Assembly: GCA_963775245.1 (NCBI GenBank)
Contig: CAVZID010000001.1
Span: forward strand, 20,079 to 84,078
Length of the DNA stretch: 64,000 bases
Source: CAVSWT01 sp963775245
GTDB lineage: Bacteria > Bacteroidota > Ignavibacteria > Ignavibacteriales > Ignavibacteriaceae
Direction of reading: 5' to 3'
Shown here: positions 29,832 through 38,685 of the stretch, piece by piece
How positions within the stretch are numbered: the stretch's first letter is position 1
Layout of the letters: the number at the start of each line of letters is the position of its first letter
Position numbers and translations under genes: made by a program
The notes under the pieces: model-generated
Seen by the model: only the letters and a program-made list of their open reading frames with translations
Told to the model about the DNA's origin: nothing
Database searches by the model: none

Positions 29832-30709
29832 GAATGGGAAGCCAGTTTTGTAGATGAATTTACATTTCTTTGAAATAGATATAAAAGCAAAGTTAAAATA
29901 TTTCCAACCGTTACTAATCCAATTAAATAAATATCAATCCGATTAATAAAAGCAGATATAATTAAAAAAGAAATTTCAGTTGTTGGGCCAAGGTAAGTCC
30001 ACAAATGCATTATGAGCTTGTTCTTATTATAAAAATCAGCGGCATCATATTTTTTTGTTTCCGATTCAATTGTGCTCGAAGAAAACTTTAACTGTACAGC
30101 AGAATATTTAAAGTATATCCATAACATAACTTTATCGAAAGTTTTCCCTTTTTGTTTGAGTAATCTATCATATTCTTCTCTAAAAAATTTCAAATCTTCA
30201 CCAAGTATGCTTTTTCTATTTAAAGCATAATCCAAAAATCTGTTCCTATAAAAATCAAGAATGGATGAATGAATTGCATTGCTTATTCCCGCAGCAACTG
30301 TCATCGCCCACCAGAAGAGAGGATTATTTGAATGACTTGCAAACCCAATACCTATCCCAATATAAGCTGCTGTGCTGACAATGTAATCACCAAAGCCGTC
30401 TAAAATTCTACCGATGTAAGTGCCGTTCTTCTTTAGCCGCGCTAATTGGCCGTCGCTGCAATCAAGTACATCATAAATAATAAAGCACACTCCGGCTAAC
30501 ATGTACAAAGTTGGATTAGCCAGGCCAAGCATTATACTTGCCAATACACCAAATATAATTGATACTATTGTTAAATGATTTGGAGTTAGATTTGTTTTTA
30601 GAATTGATTTAACAAAAATAAAAGCAAGCGGACGGTAAAATATGAGATCGAGAACTTCCTCAACCTCAATCATCTTTAAAGTATTTTTGAACTCTTCAAA
30701 TAACGTCAT
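29828..30709 (-). CDS. CDP-alcohol phosphatidyltransferase family membrane enzyme
   Basis: The 293-residue protein has six or so hydrophobic segments. It contains the full signature D83-x2-D86-G87-x2-A90-R91-x8-G100-x3-D104-x3-D108, read as DCSDGQLARL and GRILDGFGD. These enzymes transfer an alcohol phosphate from CDP-alcohol to a second alcohol in the membrane, or make phospholipid heads. The flanking aminotransferase and nucleotidyltransferase suggest that the CDP-alcohol is made by the operon itself. The substrate is unknown. The gap to the aminotransferase stop is two bases. Confidence 0.93.
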   Translation of the reverse strand: MTLFEEFKNTLKMIEVEEVLDLIFYRPLAFIFVKSILKTNLTPNHLTIVSIIFGVLASIMLGLANPTLYMLAGVCFIIYDVLDCSDGQLARLKKNGTYIGRILDGFGDYIVSTAAYIGIGIGFASHSNNPLFWWAMTVAAGISNAIHSSILDFYRNRFLDYALNRKSILGEDLKFFREEYDRLLKQKGKTFDKVMLWIYFKYSAVQLKFSSSTIESETKKYDAADFYNKNKLIMHLWTYLGPTTEISFLIISAFINRIDIYLIGLVTVGNILTLLLYLFQRNVNSSTKLASHS

Positions 30710-30711
30710 TA

Positions 30712-31749
30712 TTAAAGGCTGGATTTACAAAACTCTTTAATCGCATCAATCACCATTTTATTTTGCTCTTGTGTTCCAAGTGAAATTCTTAAATGGGAAT
30801 TTAGCAATTCTTCATTCATAAATTTTACAATTAAGTTTTTCCCGGTTAAAAATTCTTTTAATGGGACTTTAATTTTCCCGGGAATTTTAACCAAAATAAA
30901 ATTGGCATTTGATTTAAAAACTTTAAATCCCGGCAGCTTACCCAATTCATCATAATACAATTTCCTGTCTTCGCACATTTTATCCGCAATTCCATTATAA
31001 TAATCTGCAGAATCCAATGCAGCTATTGCAACTTCTTCATTAAGTCTATTGAAGCCTAAATATCTATTAGTAAATTTTGCAAGATTTTTATGGTTCTCAC
31101 CTACTAAAGCAAATCCGATTCTCATTCCGGCAAGAGCGTAATATTTCGAAAACGTTCTAATCACTATTAAGTTTGGGTATTTCTCAATTAACCCTTTTAC
31201 ATATTCATTTGAACTGTCATACCAATATGCTTCATCAAGAACAACAACAGCATCTTTAAACGCTTCAAGTACTTTAAATAAATTTTCTTTAGAAATTGAA
31301 TTGCCGGTTGGATTATTGGGAGAGCTAATCAAAACTACACTTGGTTTTTCTTTTTCAAATAGCTCAAGCATTTTATCAACATCATAATAAAAACTGTCTT
31401 CCCCTTCAATCAAAGGATACTCTACATTCTGGCCGTTCACTTCATCAGCCATAGCTTTATAATACCACCACGAGTAAGTTGGAATCATTATCTTCTGGCT
31501 CTCATTCATGTAACATTGAACAACTTGCTTTAATAAATCTTCAGCACCATAGCCGAGTAAAACATTTTTTTCATCTATATTAAATTCTTTTGCTAATCTT
31601 TCGGAAAGAATACTTTTAACGCCTTTTGTGAAGACTTTAGAGTAAAAGCTAATCTTTGTGAGATCAGCATTTTTAAGGATATCAAAACATTTCGGGGCAG
31701 GCCCATAATTGTTTTCATTCCTGTCAAAGTAGATAATTTTATTGTTCAT
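30712..31749 (-). CDS. PLP-dependent aminotransferase, HisC/CobD-like
   Basis: The 345-residue fold-type I enzyme carries the expected residues. These are Asn146 in SSPNNPTGN, Asp172 in LDEAYWYD, Lys202 in TFSKYYALAGMRIGF (Schiff base), and an Arg in that same motif (Arg210). The fold resembles histidinol-phosphate aminotransferase and the threonine-phosphate decarboxylase CobD. No other his or cob gene is nearby, so either of those assigned roles is doubtful. As first gene of a tight operon with CDP-alcohol and nucleotidyltransferase enzymes, it may supply an amino-alcohol phosphate head group. This last point is inference. Confidence 0.8.
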   Translation of the reverse strand: MNNKIIYFDRNENNYGPAPKCFDILKNADLTKISFYSKVFTKGVKSILSERLAKEFNIDEKNVLLGYGAEDLLKQVVQCYMNESQKIMIPTYSWWYYKAMADEVNGQNVEYPLIEGEDSFYYDVDKMLELFEKEKPSVVLISSPNNPTGNSISKENLFKVLEAFKDAVVVLDEAYWYDSSNEYVKGLIEKYPNLIVIRTFSKYYALAGMRIGFALVGENHKNLAKFTNRYLGFNRLNEEVAIAALDSADYYNGIADKMCEDRKLYYDELGKLPGFKVFKSNANFILVKIPGKIKVPLKEFLTGKNLIVKFMNEELLNSHLRISLGTQEQNKMVIDAIKEFCKSSL

Positions 31750-31943
31750 AAAAAATTCATAATTGTAATTAAATAAATAATTAAATTTTTCTGCGCTGGG
31801 AAATTTTTACGCTCATTTTGCAGAAAATAAAATAACAATAACAATTAAAATATTAAAAAGGTTGCTATAACTGAAATTAAATTTTAAGATTTATTTATTC
31901 TGTGTGGAAGGTTTATTGCAGAAATTAAATTGAATAAAATTAA

Positions 31944-32753
31944 CTAGACAATTAATAATTGTATCGCTTTAAAAATTAGATAGAGAGCTACTAAAAGCAG
32001 CACCACACCTAAAGAACGTATTATTCCATTTACGAGCTTTAGGTTTAATTTTTTTCTAAACTTTACAATTGTTCTCGAATAAATATACAACCATAGAAAG
32101 CTGCCGAATGCTAAGGAGAAACCATATACAGTTCCTAACAACAACGGGTTTAAAGTTTGTTCTTCCTCGTTATCTTGATTTACATATTTTAAGGAATCAA
32201 TGGGAAGATTTTTCAATTTCTTTAATTCATTACCTGACATTTCTCTAATTGTATTTACGTTTTCTTTAATGATTAAATTTAATCCGCCGGTATGGAGCCC
32301 AATTGAAGAAACAAAAGAGAAAATTAAAAAAGTTGAAGTAAGCCAGCCAAGAAAGAGGGAGGGATTGGTTAGGTTTATTATTATTCCTGTCCTCATTCCG
32401 CCTTTATTTTTAAGCTTGTCTTTAATTACATTTTTTTCATCCGGGTTGTCAAGACTGAATTTTGTTCGAATGATTTTAATTCCAACAGCTATTAAAACCA
32501 CGCCGCCAGCAAGTAAAAGATACGGTATAATCGGCCTGTATAAAGAATATAGAGATGAAATACCGAATACAATAATAACAATATAAAGGAATTCAATTAT
32601 TGAGGCGCCAAGAGCAGTTCGAATGCAATAACGAAGCTTGCCGCTTAAAGCATTTGAAGTAATAATGACATTTATGGGACCAGCTACGGGAATGGAAAAA
32701 ATAAAACCGGCGCAAAACCCGATTATAGTAATTGTAATAAGGGCTTCTAGCAT
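31944..32753 (-). CDS. LysE-family exporter
   Basis: The 269-residue protein has six hydrophobic segments. It begins with the LysE pattern 'GFCAGFIFSIPVAGPINVII' and has TALGASIIEFLYIVIIVFG and NLTNPSLFLGWLTST, the NPxxxxxW motif of LysE/RhtB proteins. A hydrophilic insert of about 40 residues (around 150-195) lies between helices, longer than in the canonical family. It would export amino acids or related small molecules. It lies 194 bases upstream of the aminotransferase on the same strand. Co-transcription with that operon is possible but not shown. Confidence 0.8.
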   Translation of the reverse strand: MLEALITITIIGFCAGFIFSIPVAGPINVIITSNALSGKLRYCIRTALGASIIEFLYIVIIVFGISSLYSLYRPIIPYLLLAGGVVLIAVGIKIIRTKFSLDNPDEKNVIKDKLKNKGGMRTGIIINLTNPSLFLGWLTSTFLIFSFVSSIGLHTGGLNLIIKENVNTIREMSGNELKKLKNLPIDSLKYVNQDNEEEQTLNPLLLGTVYGFSLAFGSFLWLYIYSRTIVKFRKKLNLKLVNGIIRSLGVVLLLVALYLIFKAIQLLIV

Positions 32754-33333
32754 ACCTTGCCGATTTTAGTATGAATATCAAATAATAAAATCTCTCACTA
32801 TCTCCATATTCTAAAATTACAAAATTACAAAATCTGGATTGAAACAAAAATTTTTAATTGACTTATTTTTAAGATAAAGGCAAAACTGTTCAAATTAAAT
32901 TAGAAATAAGAAATCTTTTTTATAAAATAATGCCTGAAAATAAATGGTCTGATTCTGATTACTATATGAACAAGAACTTATTTCATCCCGTCGGGGTTAA
33001 AGAGAATTAGTTTATTTATTTTGTTATGATAATTTCAGGACTTCGGGATTTAGCATTGCTATGCATTCTAATAATGAAAACGCCGAGGGGATAACATTAC
33101 GAATCATAAAAAATGTTTGGATTATTTTTTAAATTTTAATTTTGTATAATGGCTATGTTTAGACAGAAATGTATTCAAGTCAGGGAATATGTAAATATTA
33201 TTTTAGATTTTTACATTTCTAATTTATTAAATCAATTCTATGAATTATAATCTCAATTAATTATTTTTCTTTTAATGAATTCATTAGAAATAAAAATTAC
33301 ACATCAATTCAATCACAACTTGCAGAGGGAACA
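32754..33333. other. long intergenic region with no clear gene
   Basis: About 580 bases lie between the LysE-type gene (minus) and the nuclease gene (plus). It holds a 26-codon frame at 32931 and some GC-richer bits, such as CATCCCGTCGGGG and ACGCCGAGGGG, which may be remnants of a dispersed repeat. I cannot support a gene or structured RNA here. Promoters for both flanking genes should lie inside. Confidence 0.45.
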
Positions 33334-34731
33334 TTGGAAATTCAATTTATCGGCGCAGCACAAGAAGTAACCGGCTCACAGCATCTTTTAAAAATTAACG
33401 GCAAAAGAATTCTTTTAGAATGCGGAATGTATCAAGGACATCGTAAAGATGCATTTGAAAAAAATAGAAACTTTATTTTTAATCCGGCAGAGATTGACAT
33501 TATGCTTCTTTCTCATGCTCACATAGACCATTCAGGCAATATTCCCAACCTTGTTAAGAATGGTTTTAAAGGAATCATTTACACAACCAGTGCAACAGTT
33601 GACCTTTGCCAGATTATGTTAAGAGATTCTGCTTACTTACAAGAAAGAGACGTTGAGTGGGTAAATAGACGAAGAGCAAAACATAAACAAAAATTATTCG
33701 AACCACTTTATACAATTGACGATGTTGAGGCAGCTTTAACACATTTTGTTGGAGTTCAATATGATAAAGAAATTGAAGTTGTTCCAGGAGTACGCGCTGT
33801 TTTTAGAGATGCCGGGCATATACTCGGTTCAGCAAGCATAATGCTTGAGATAAATGAGAATGGTAAAAAAACAAGGTTGGGTTTTACCGGCGACCTTGGC
33901 CGTGATGAAATGCCAATTCTTCGTAACCCAAATATTATGCGTGACCTTGACGTTTTGATAATGGAAAGCACTTATGGAAATAGACTGCATTCGGTAAGCA
34001 ATGAAGCGGAAGAAGAATTAGCGACTACAATTATTGAAACCTTAAACCAAAATGGAAAAATAATTATTCCTTCTTTTGCTGTGGGAAGAACTCAATTGTT
34101 AGTTTACATGCTTCATAAACTTTGGGATCAAAATAGAATTCCTCAATTCCCTATTTATGTTGATTCTCCTCTTGCTGTTAAAGCAACTGATGTATTCAGG
34201 CTTCACCCGGAATGTTTTGATAGAGAAACTTATCGGGTTTTCATAGAAAATCATGAGGACCCTTTTGGCTTTGGAAGGCTTACATACATTCAAGATGTAG
34301 AAGCTTCAAAAGCATTAAATAAAGATAATACATCGTGCATAATAATTTCTGCTTCAGGAATGGCGGAAGGCGGAAGAATACTTCACCATCTTAAAAATAA
34401 TATTGAAGATAAACGAAATTTAATTTTGTTTGTTGGTTATGCCGCAGAAAATACACTGGCAAGAAAAATTATGGATGGAGCTGAAGAAGTAAGTATTTTA
34501 GGAGACGTTCATAAAGTTAAAGCAAATATTAAAAAGATGGATTACTTCTCAGGCCATGCAGACCAAAAAGGATTGTTAGGCTACTTGAAGTTAAGCTCTC
34601 CGGAAAAATTAAAAAATATTTTTCTTGTACATGGTGAAGCGGAACAAGCTGAACCTTTAATCGAGAAGATTAAAAGTAAAGGTTACAAATCTGTTTATTA
34701 CCCGGTGCATGGGCAAAAGTTTGAGATTTGA
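33334..34731 (+). CDS. beta-CASP metallo-beta-lactamase-fold RNA exo/endonuclease-like protein
   Basis: The 465-residue protein starts at a TTG at 33334, preceded by AGAGGG. It has the metal-binding motif SHAHIDHSGN (H61, H63, D65, H66), further histidine and aspartate in DAGHILGSA and TGDLGR, and the beta-CASP insertion with ESTYGNR. The C-terminal 'SGHADQKGLLGYL' and 'FLVHGE' match motifs B and C of bacterial YSH1/CPSF-like proteins. It has no KH domain. The likely action is metal-dependent RNA processing or decay in the cytoplasm. It ends in the AAACCCAATTTC hairpin. Confidence 0.92.
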   Translation: MEIQFIGAAQEVTGSQHLLKINGKRILLECGMYQGHRKDAFEKNRNFIFNPAEIDIMLLSHAHIDHSGNIPNLVKNGFKGIIYTTSATVDLCQIMLRDSAYLQERDVEWVNRRRAKHKQKLFEPLYTIDDVEAALTHFVGVQYDKEIEVVPGVRAVFRDAGHILGSASIMLEINENGKKTRLGFTGDLGRDEMPILRNPNIMRDLDVLIMESTYGNRLHSVSNEAEEELATTIIETLNQNGKIIIPSFAVGRTQLLVYMLHKLWDQNRIPQFPIYVDSPLAVKATDVFRLHPECFDRETYRVFIENHEDPFGFGRLTYIQDVEASKALNKDNTSCIIISASGMAEGGRILHHLKNNIEDKRNLILFVGYAAENTLARKIMDGAEEVSILGDVHKVKANIKKMDYFSGHADQKGLLGYLKLSSPEKLKNIFLVHGEAEQAEPLIEKIKSKGYKSVYYPVHGQKFEI

Positions 34732-34790
34732 GTTATCCTAAACTTTCTCACGGAAGGTTTTTTAAAACTAACTTTTAAAATCTAATTCAC

Positions 34791-34825
34791 AAACCCAATT
34801 TCTTTGAGAAATTGGGTTTGTTTTT
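34791..34825 (+). terminator. AAACCCAATTTC hairpin, copy 1
   Basis: AAACCCAATTTCT (34791-34803) pairs perfectly with AGAAATTGGGTTT (34807-34819), followed by GTTTTT. It lies 59 bases after the beta-CASP gene and is palindromic, so it can act on either strand. Confidence 0.85.
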
Positions 34826-35030
34826 CCCGATCTTCCATATGAACAAGAATAAATTACTTATCAATTTAATAACCACTTTTTATTAGAATTATAAAATGAA
34901 AACCCCATCCATTCTCATTTAATACAAATTATCTCTCTAATTTATGTAATATTTTAAGGAAAATATTGGTTTGAAAATTGCGTCCTCTAAAAGTTGATTT
35001 TTTAAAGTTGCACATAAAAAACGGGATGTC

Positions 35031-37064
35031 ATGTTTTATCTTCTACAAAAAACAAAAATTTTCATATTAGCTTTATCATTTTTAATCATCTCATCAAACA
35101 ATATTTTTTCACAAGGATTTTTACATGCTTCAGGAAGATATATCGTAAATGGAAATGATGAACTAGTGTTGCTTCGGGGAATTGGATTAGGCGGCTGGCT
35201 TGAGCAGGAAGGTTACATGCTTCAAACATCAGGATTCGCTAACTCTCCAACAGAAATAAGAAATAAAATCGTCGGTTTAATTGGAGAAGCTAACACAGAT
35301 AGTTTTTATCAGGCATATTATGAAAATTTTTTAAGTAAAAAAGACGTGGATAAAATTGCAGAATGGGGTTTCAATTCAATTAGGCTTCCAATGCATTACA
35401 ATCTTCTAACACCAACCGATCAACCCGGAGTTTATACCGAAAAAGGATTTGCAATGATTGACAGTTTACTTGCGTGGTGCAAAGAAAATCATTTGTATTT
35501 AATATTAGATCTTCATTGCGCCCCAGGCGGACAAAGCAGTGATAACATCAGCGATTATCAAAGCGGTGTTCCTTCTCTTTGGGAAAGTGAAGAAAACAAA
35601 ACACGCACCATCGACCTCTGGAAAAAGTTAGCAGAACGCTATGCAAATGAAGAATGGATTGGAGGTTATGATTTGTTAAATGAACCTCATTGGGATTTAT
35701 CTCCTAATAATCAGCCTTTAAGGGATTTATATATAAACATAACAAATGCAATCAGGGATGTAGATACAAACCATATTATTTACATCGAAGGTAATCAGTA
35801 TGCAACGGATTTCAACGGCCTTGGTTCGCCATGGGATAAAAATTTTGTTTACAGTTTTCACAAATACTGGAGTAACCCTGACCAAGGGTCAATTCAATAT
35901 TTAATCAGCTTAAGCCAGCAATATAATGTTCCTTTGTGGCTGGGTGAATCGGGAGAAAACTCCAATAAGTGGTTTACAGATTGTATTCAATTAATGGAAG
36001 CAAATAAAATCGGCTGGTGCTGGTGGCCTCATAAAAAAATTGAATCAATTGCCGGGCCTCTTTCCGCAAAAGAAACACCGGAATATAAAGTGCTTTTAAA
36101 TTATTGGAGTAAGGGTGGAACAAAACCATCTGTAACTTATGCTTTAAATGCTTTGCTGGGTATGGCAGCAAACTTAGCAATTGATAAATGCGAATTTCAT
36201 CCTGATGTAATTGATGCAATGTTTAGACAAATTAATAATAATGAAACAATTCCTTATGCAGTGAACAATGTGCCAGGAAGGATTTATGCTGTTAATTATG
36301 ATATGGGACAAATGGGAAAAGCTTACCGTGACGATGACTACCAACAAATTAATGGAACCTCAATGACTACCTGGAATAGCGGATGGGCATTAAGAAACGA
36401 TGGCGTTGATATTGAAACTTGCTCTGATTCTTACTCAAACGGTTATAACGTTGGATGGATTGGAACAAATGAGTTTTTAAATTACACAGTTAATGTAGTA
36501 GAGACAGGCGTTTACAAATTAAATGTAAGAGTTACCGGAAATAATTCAGGTGGAAAAATTTTATTTAGAGTTGACAACCAAAATGTAACCGGCTTTATTG
36601 ATGTTCCTGTAACAGGTGGATGGAATTCATGGAAAACTATTTCAGATACAAGCAATATTAAATTAACTGCGGGATCTCATCTTTTGCAAATGAACTTTTA
36701 TTTCGGCGGCTTTATTGTTGCTTCATTTGAATTAACCAAGTCATTGGTTAGTGTGAATGATAAGAAAGAAAAAGTAAAATCTTTTAAGGTTTATCAAAAT
36801 TATCCTAACCCATTTAATCCAAGTACTAAAATAAAATATTCTGTTCCCTTCGTAGAGACGGGGCATGCCCCGTCTCTACAACTGCGGATTTATGATATCC
36901 TTGGAAATGAAGTAGCTACACTAATAAATAAAAACCAGCAGCCTGGCGATTACGAATTTAATTTTGACGCAAACAAATATCATCTTTCAAGCGGAGTTTA
37001 TTTCTTTAAAGTAAGTTTAAATGGGTTAAATACAAAAGTTATGAAAGCAATATTGCTTCAGTAA
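35031..37064 (+). CDS. T9SS-secreted GH5 glycosidase with CBM6
   Basis: The 677-residue protein has a signal peptide (FILALSFLIISSNNIFSQ). A GH5 (alpha/beta)8 barrel spans about residues 30-365. The acid/base is Glu218 in GGYDLLNEPHW and the nucleophile is Glu306 in PLWLGESGEN. A region of about 410-575 (RIYAVNYDMGQMGKAYRDDD, NEFLNYTVNVVETGVYKLNV) is a CBM6-type beta-sandwich. The C-terminus is a type IX sorting domain. The likely substrate is a beta-glucan such as cellulose or laminarin. The sorting domain includes an in-frame 28-bp palindrome at 36852-36879, coding an extra 'VETGHAPSL' stretch. Confidence 0.93.
   Translation: MFYLLQKTKIFILALSFLIISSNNIFSQGFLHASGRYIVNGNDELVLLRGIGLGGWLEQEGYMLQTSGFANSPTEIRNKIVGLIGEANTDSFYQAYYENFLSKKDVDKIAEWGFNSIRLPMHYNLLTPTDQPGVYTEKGFAMIDSLLAWCKENHLYLILDLHCAPGGQSSDNISDYQSGVPSLWESEENKTRTIDLWKKLAERYANEEWIGGYDLLNEPHWDLSPNNQPLRDLYINITNAIRDVDTNHIIYIEGNQYATDFNGLGSPWDKNFVYSFHKYWSNPDQGSIQYLISLSQQYNVPLWLGESGENSNKWFTDCIQLMEANKIGWCWWPHKKIESIAGPLSAKETPEYKVLLNYWSKGGTKPSVTYALNALLGMAANLAIDKCEFHPDVIDAMFRQINNNETIPYAVNNVPGRIYAVNYDMGQMGKAYRDDDYQQINGTSMTTWNSGWALRNDGVDIETCSDSYSNGYNVGWIGTNEFLNYTVNVVETGVYKLNVRVTGNNSGGKILFRVDNQNVTGFIDVPVTGGWNSWKTISDTSNIKLTAGSHLLQMNFYFGGFIVASFELTKSLVSVNDKKEKVKSFKVYQNYPNPFNPSTKIKYSVPFVETGHAPSLQLRIYDILGNEVATLINKNQQPGDYEFNFDANKYHLSSGVYFFKVSLNGLNTKVMKAILLQ
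36852..36879. repeat. 28-bp perfect palindrome inside the GH5 coding sequence
   Basis: The left arm GTAGAGACGGGGCA is exactly complemented by the right arm. It lies in frame in the type IX sorting domain between KYSVP and LQLRIYD. Its ends match the intergenic palindrome at 38739-38766, of the same length. Confidence 0.9.
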
Positions 37065-37079
37065 GTTAGAGAACTACCA

Positions 37080-37200
37080 GCCCCTCCAATCCTCCCCAAA
37101 AGGGAGGCTTAAGTGCAGTTAGATTTATATGATGTTTTGGGAAAAGAAGTTGCTTCTCTTGTTAATAAAAAAGACGCCTTGTCCTGGCATCTTTTTCAAA
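37080..37200 (+). pseudogene. remnant of a type IX sorting domain
   Basis: After the GH5 stop codon the plus strand reads VQLDLYDVLGKEVASLVNKK, the middle of a Por sorting domain, with no start codon or upstream domain. A CCTCCC/GGGAGG palindrome at 37091-37107 precedes it. I read it as the tail end of a deleted T9SS gene. Confidence 0.75.
37167..37196 (-). terminator. terminator of the thioredoxin-like gene
   Basis: On the minus strand GATGCC and GGCGTC form a stem (one G-U pair) extended by an A/T run on both sides, with a 7-base loop, followed by TTTTTT. It lies 22 bases after the stop codon at 37218 and inside the sorting-domain remnant. Confidence 0.75.
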
Positions 37201-37217
37201 TTAAAAATTCTTAGGAT

Positions 37218-37736
37218 TTATGATTGTGTCAGCAAGCTTTTAATATGATTAATATAAGCTTCTGCTCCGCCCTCCTGGTAACCGGTATAATTTATAACCT
37301 TACCCTTGCTGTCCAAAAGAATAATAGTTGGAAATCCTTGTATACCAAATTTCTGAGCCATCTGACGGTTATAGTATTGTGTTTCCTGTGATTGCTCAAT
37401 ATTTTGAGGAAAGTCAAATTTTACAAGCACAAGATTTTTATTTGCATAATCAATAAATTCTTTTTGAGTAAATACCTCGTTACTTAATCTTTTGCACCAA
37501 ATACACCAATCAGAACCTGTAAAATCGACTAAAATAGGCTTATTTTCTTTTTTAGCTATTGTAATCGCAGATTCTAACTTTTCATTCCATTTTAATTCTG
37601 CTTTTGAGGATTTTTTATTTCCAGTTGAGCTAATTGCAAAGACAATTGTTGACACAAATGCAAGTAGAATAATTACTTTAACTATCGATTTCAAACCGGT
37701 CTCCTTTTTGTTTTTTGATTTTTTTACTTTCTTCAT
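37218..37736 (-). CDS. membrane-anchored thioredoxin-like protein
   Basis: The 172-residue protein has a lysine-rich N-terminus, a single membrane helix (residues about 18-36) and a thioredoxin fold. The active site is WCIWCK (C78, C81) inside DFTGSDWCIWCKRLSNEVF. This is the thioredoxin_7 (DUF255-like) type. The fold faces the periplasm. The cis-proline loop FGIQGFPTIILLDSKG is intact. It is divergent from the msrA gene and could supply electrons for periplasmic disulfide or methionine-sulfoxide repair; this link is inference from position. Confidence 0.87.
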   Translation of the reverse strand: MKKVKKSKNKKETGLKSIVKVIILLAFVSTIVFAISSTGNKKSSKAELKWNEKLESAITIAKKENKPILVDFTGSDWCIWCKRLSNEVFTQKEFIDYANKNLVLVKFDFPQNIEQSQETQYYNRQMAQKFGIQGFPTIILLDSKGKVINYTGYQEGGAEAYINHIKSLLTQS

Positions 37737-37861
37737 CTTAACTCCAACTTTCCTAAAAATGTTGCATAATTAAATCATCGCAACATTTGATTCAATAATA
37801 ATAAAAAAGATTCACAAAATTATCACCGCATTAAAAAAATTATTGGATAAAAAATTCCCAT

Positions 37862-37891
37862 AAACCCAATTTCTTTAAAGAAATTGGGTTT
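37862..37891. repeat. AAACCCAATTTC hairpin, copy 2 (perfect 30-bp palindrome)
   Basis: AAACCCAATTTCTTT is followed directly by its exact reverse complement. The element stands in the divergent region between the thioredoxin-like and msrA genes, where a terminator is not expected, and is followed by TATTATT rather than a T-run. Confidence 0.85.
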
Positions 37892-38008
37892 ATTATTAAA
37901 CAATAATATTGTTAAAAAAATGTATTCATTTTGTGATGGAATTTTTACTTTATTAAATGATATTTTCACAACAATAATTTTAATGAATCAGAAAGGTTGC
38001 GAACTACT

Positions 38009-38668
38009 ATGAAAAAATTAATTTTGTATATATTATTTCTTACCTTTGGTGTTACACTGGTATCTTTAGGAAACATCGGTTTAAAAGCTAAATCAAAAAC
38101 GAAAGAGAAAAAAATGAATTCACAAACAGAAGCAAAATTAGATACAGCAACTTTTGGGACAGGTTGTTTTTGGTGTTCGGAAGCTATTTTTGAAAGAGTA
38201 AAAGGAGTAAAAGCTGCCGTAGCAGGTTACTCCGGAGGAACAGTTGAAAATCCAACTTATAAAGAAGTCTGTACTGGAAATACAGGGCATGCAGAAGTTG
38301 TTCAAATAACTTATGACACAAATGTAGTTAGTTATGATAAGCTTCTTGAAATTTTCTGGAAAACACATGACCCAACTACTTTAAATAGGCAGGGTGCCGA
38401 TGTTGGAACTCAATATCGCTCGGTTATATTTTATCACAATGAAGCTCAAAAAGAAAAAGCAGAATTCTATAAAAAGAAATTAGAAGACGAAAAGATTTGG
38501 AAAGACCCGATTGTAACGGAAATTTCTCCATTCACTAATTTCTATAAAGCTGAAGATTATCATCAGGAATATTATGACAATAATCCAAATCAAGGATATT
38601 GCGCTTTTGTAATTACACCAAAAGTTGAAAAGTTTGAGAAGATATTTAAAGATATGTTGAAGAAATAA
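38009..38668 (+). CDS. msrA: peptide-methionine (S)-S-oxide reductase
   Basis: I start the gene at the ATG at 38009, since the in-frame TTG at 37997 has no ribosome site. The N-terminus is hydrophobic (KKLILYILFLTFGVTLVSLG), followed by a lysine-rich linker, so the enzyme should be tethered at or exported across the membrane. The MsrA domain has the catalytic GTGCFWCSEAIFERVKGV (C53), GYSGGTVENPTY, GHAEVVQI and THDPTTLNRQGADVGTQYRS. The recycling cysteine is probably in NQGYCAF. It reduces methionine-S-sulfoxide in damaged envelope proteins. No msrB is present here. Confidence 0.94.
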   Translation: MKKLILYILFLTFGVTLVSLGNIGLKAKSKTKEKKMNSQTEAKLDTATFGTGCFWCSEAIFERVKGVKAAVAGYSGGTVENPTYKEVCTGNTGHAEVVQITYDTNVVSYDKLLEIFWKTHDPTTLNRQGADVGTQYRSVIFYHNEAQKEKAEFYKKKLEDEKIWKDPIVTEISPFTNFYKAEDYHQEYYDNNPNQGYCAFVITPKVEKFEKIFKDMLKK

Positions 38669-38685
38669 AAACCCTTTAAAATTAA

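Noticed and set aside
32593..32847. 84-codon frame antisense to the LysE-type gene start
   Set aside because: It is a shadow frame of the real gene and has no ribosome site or family match.
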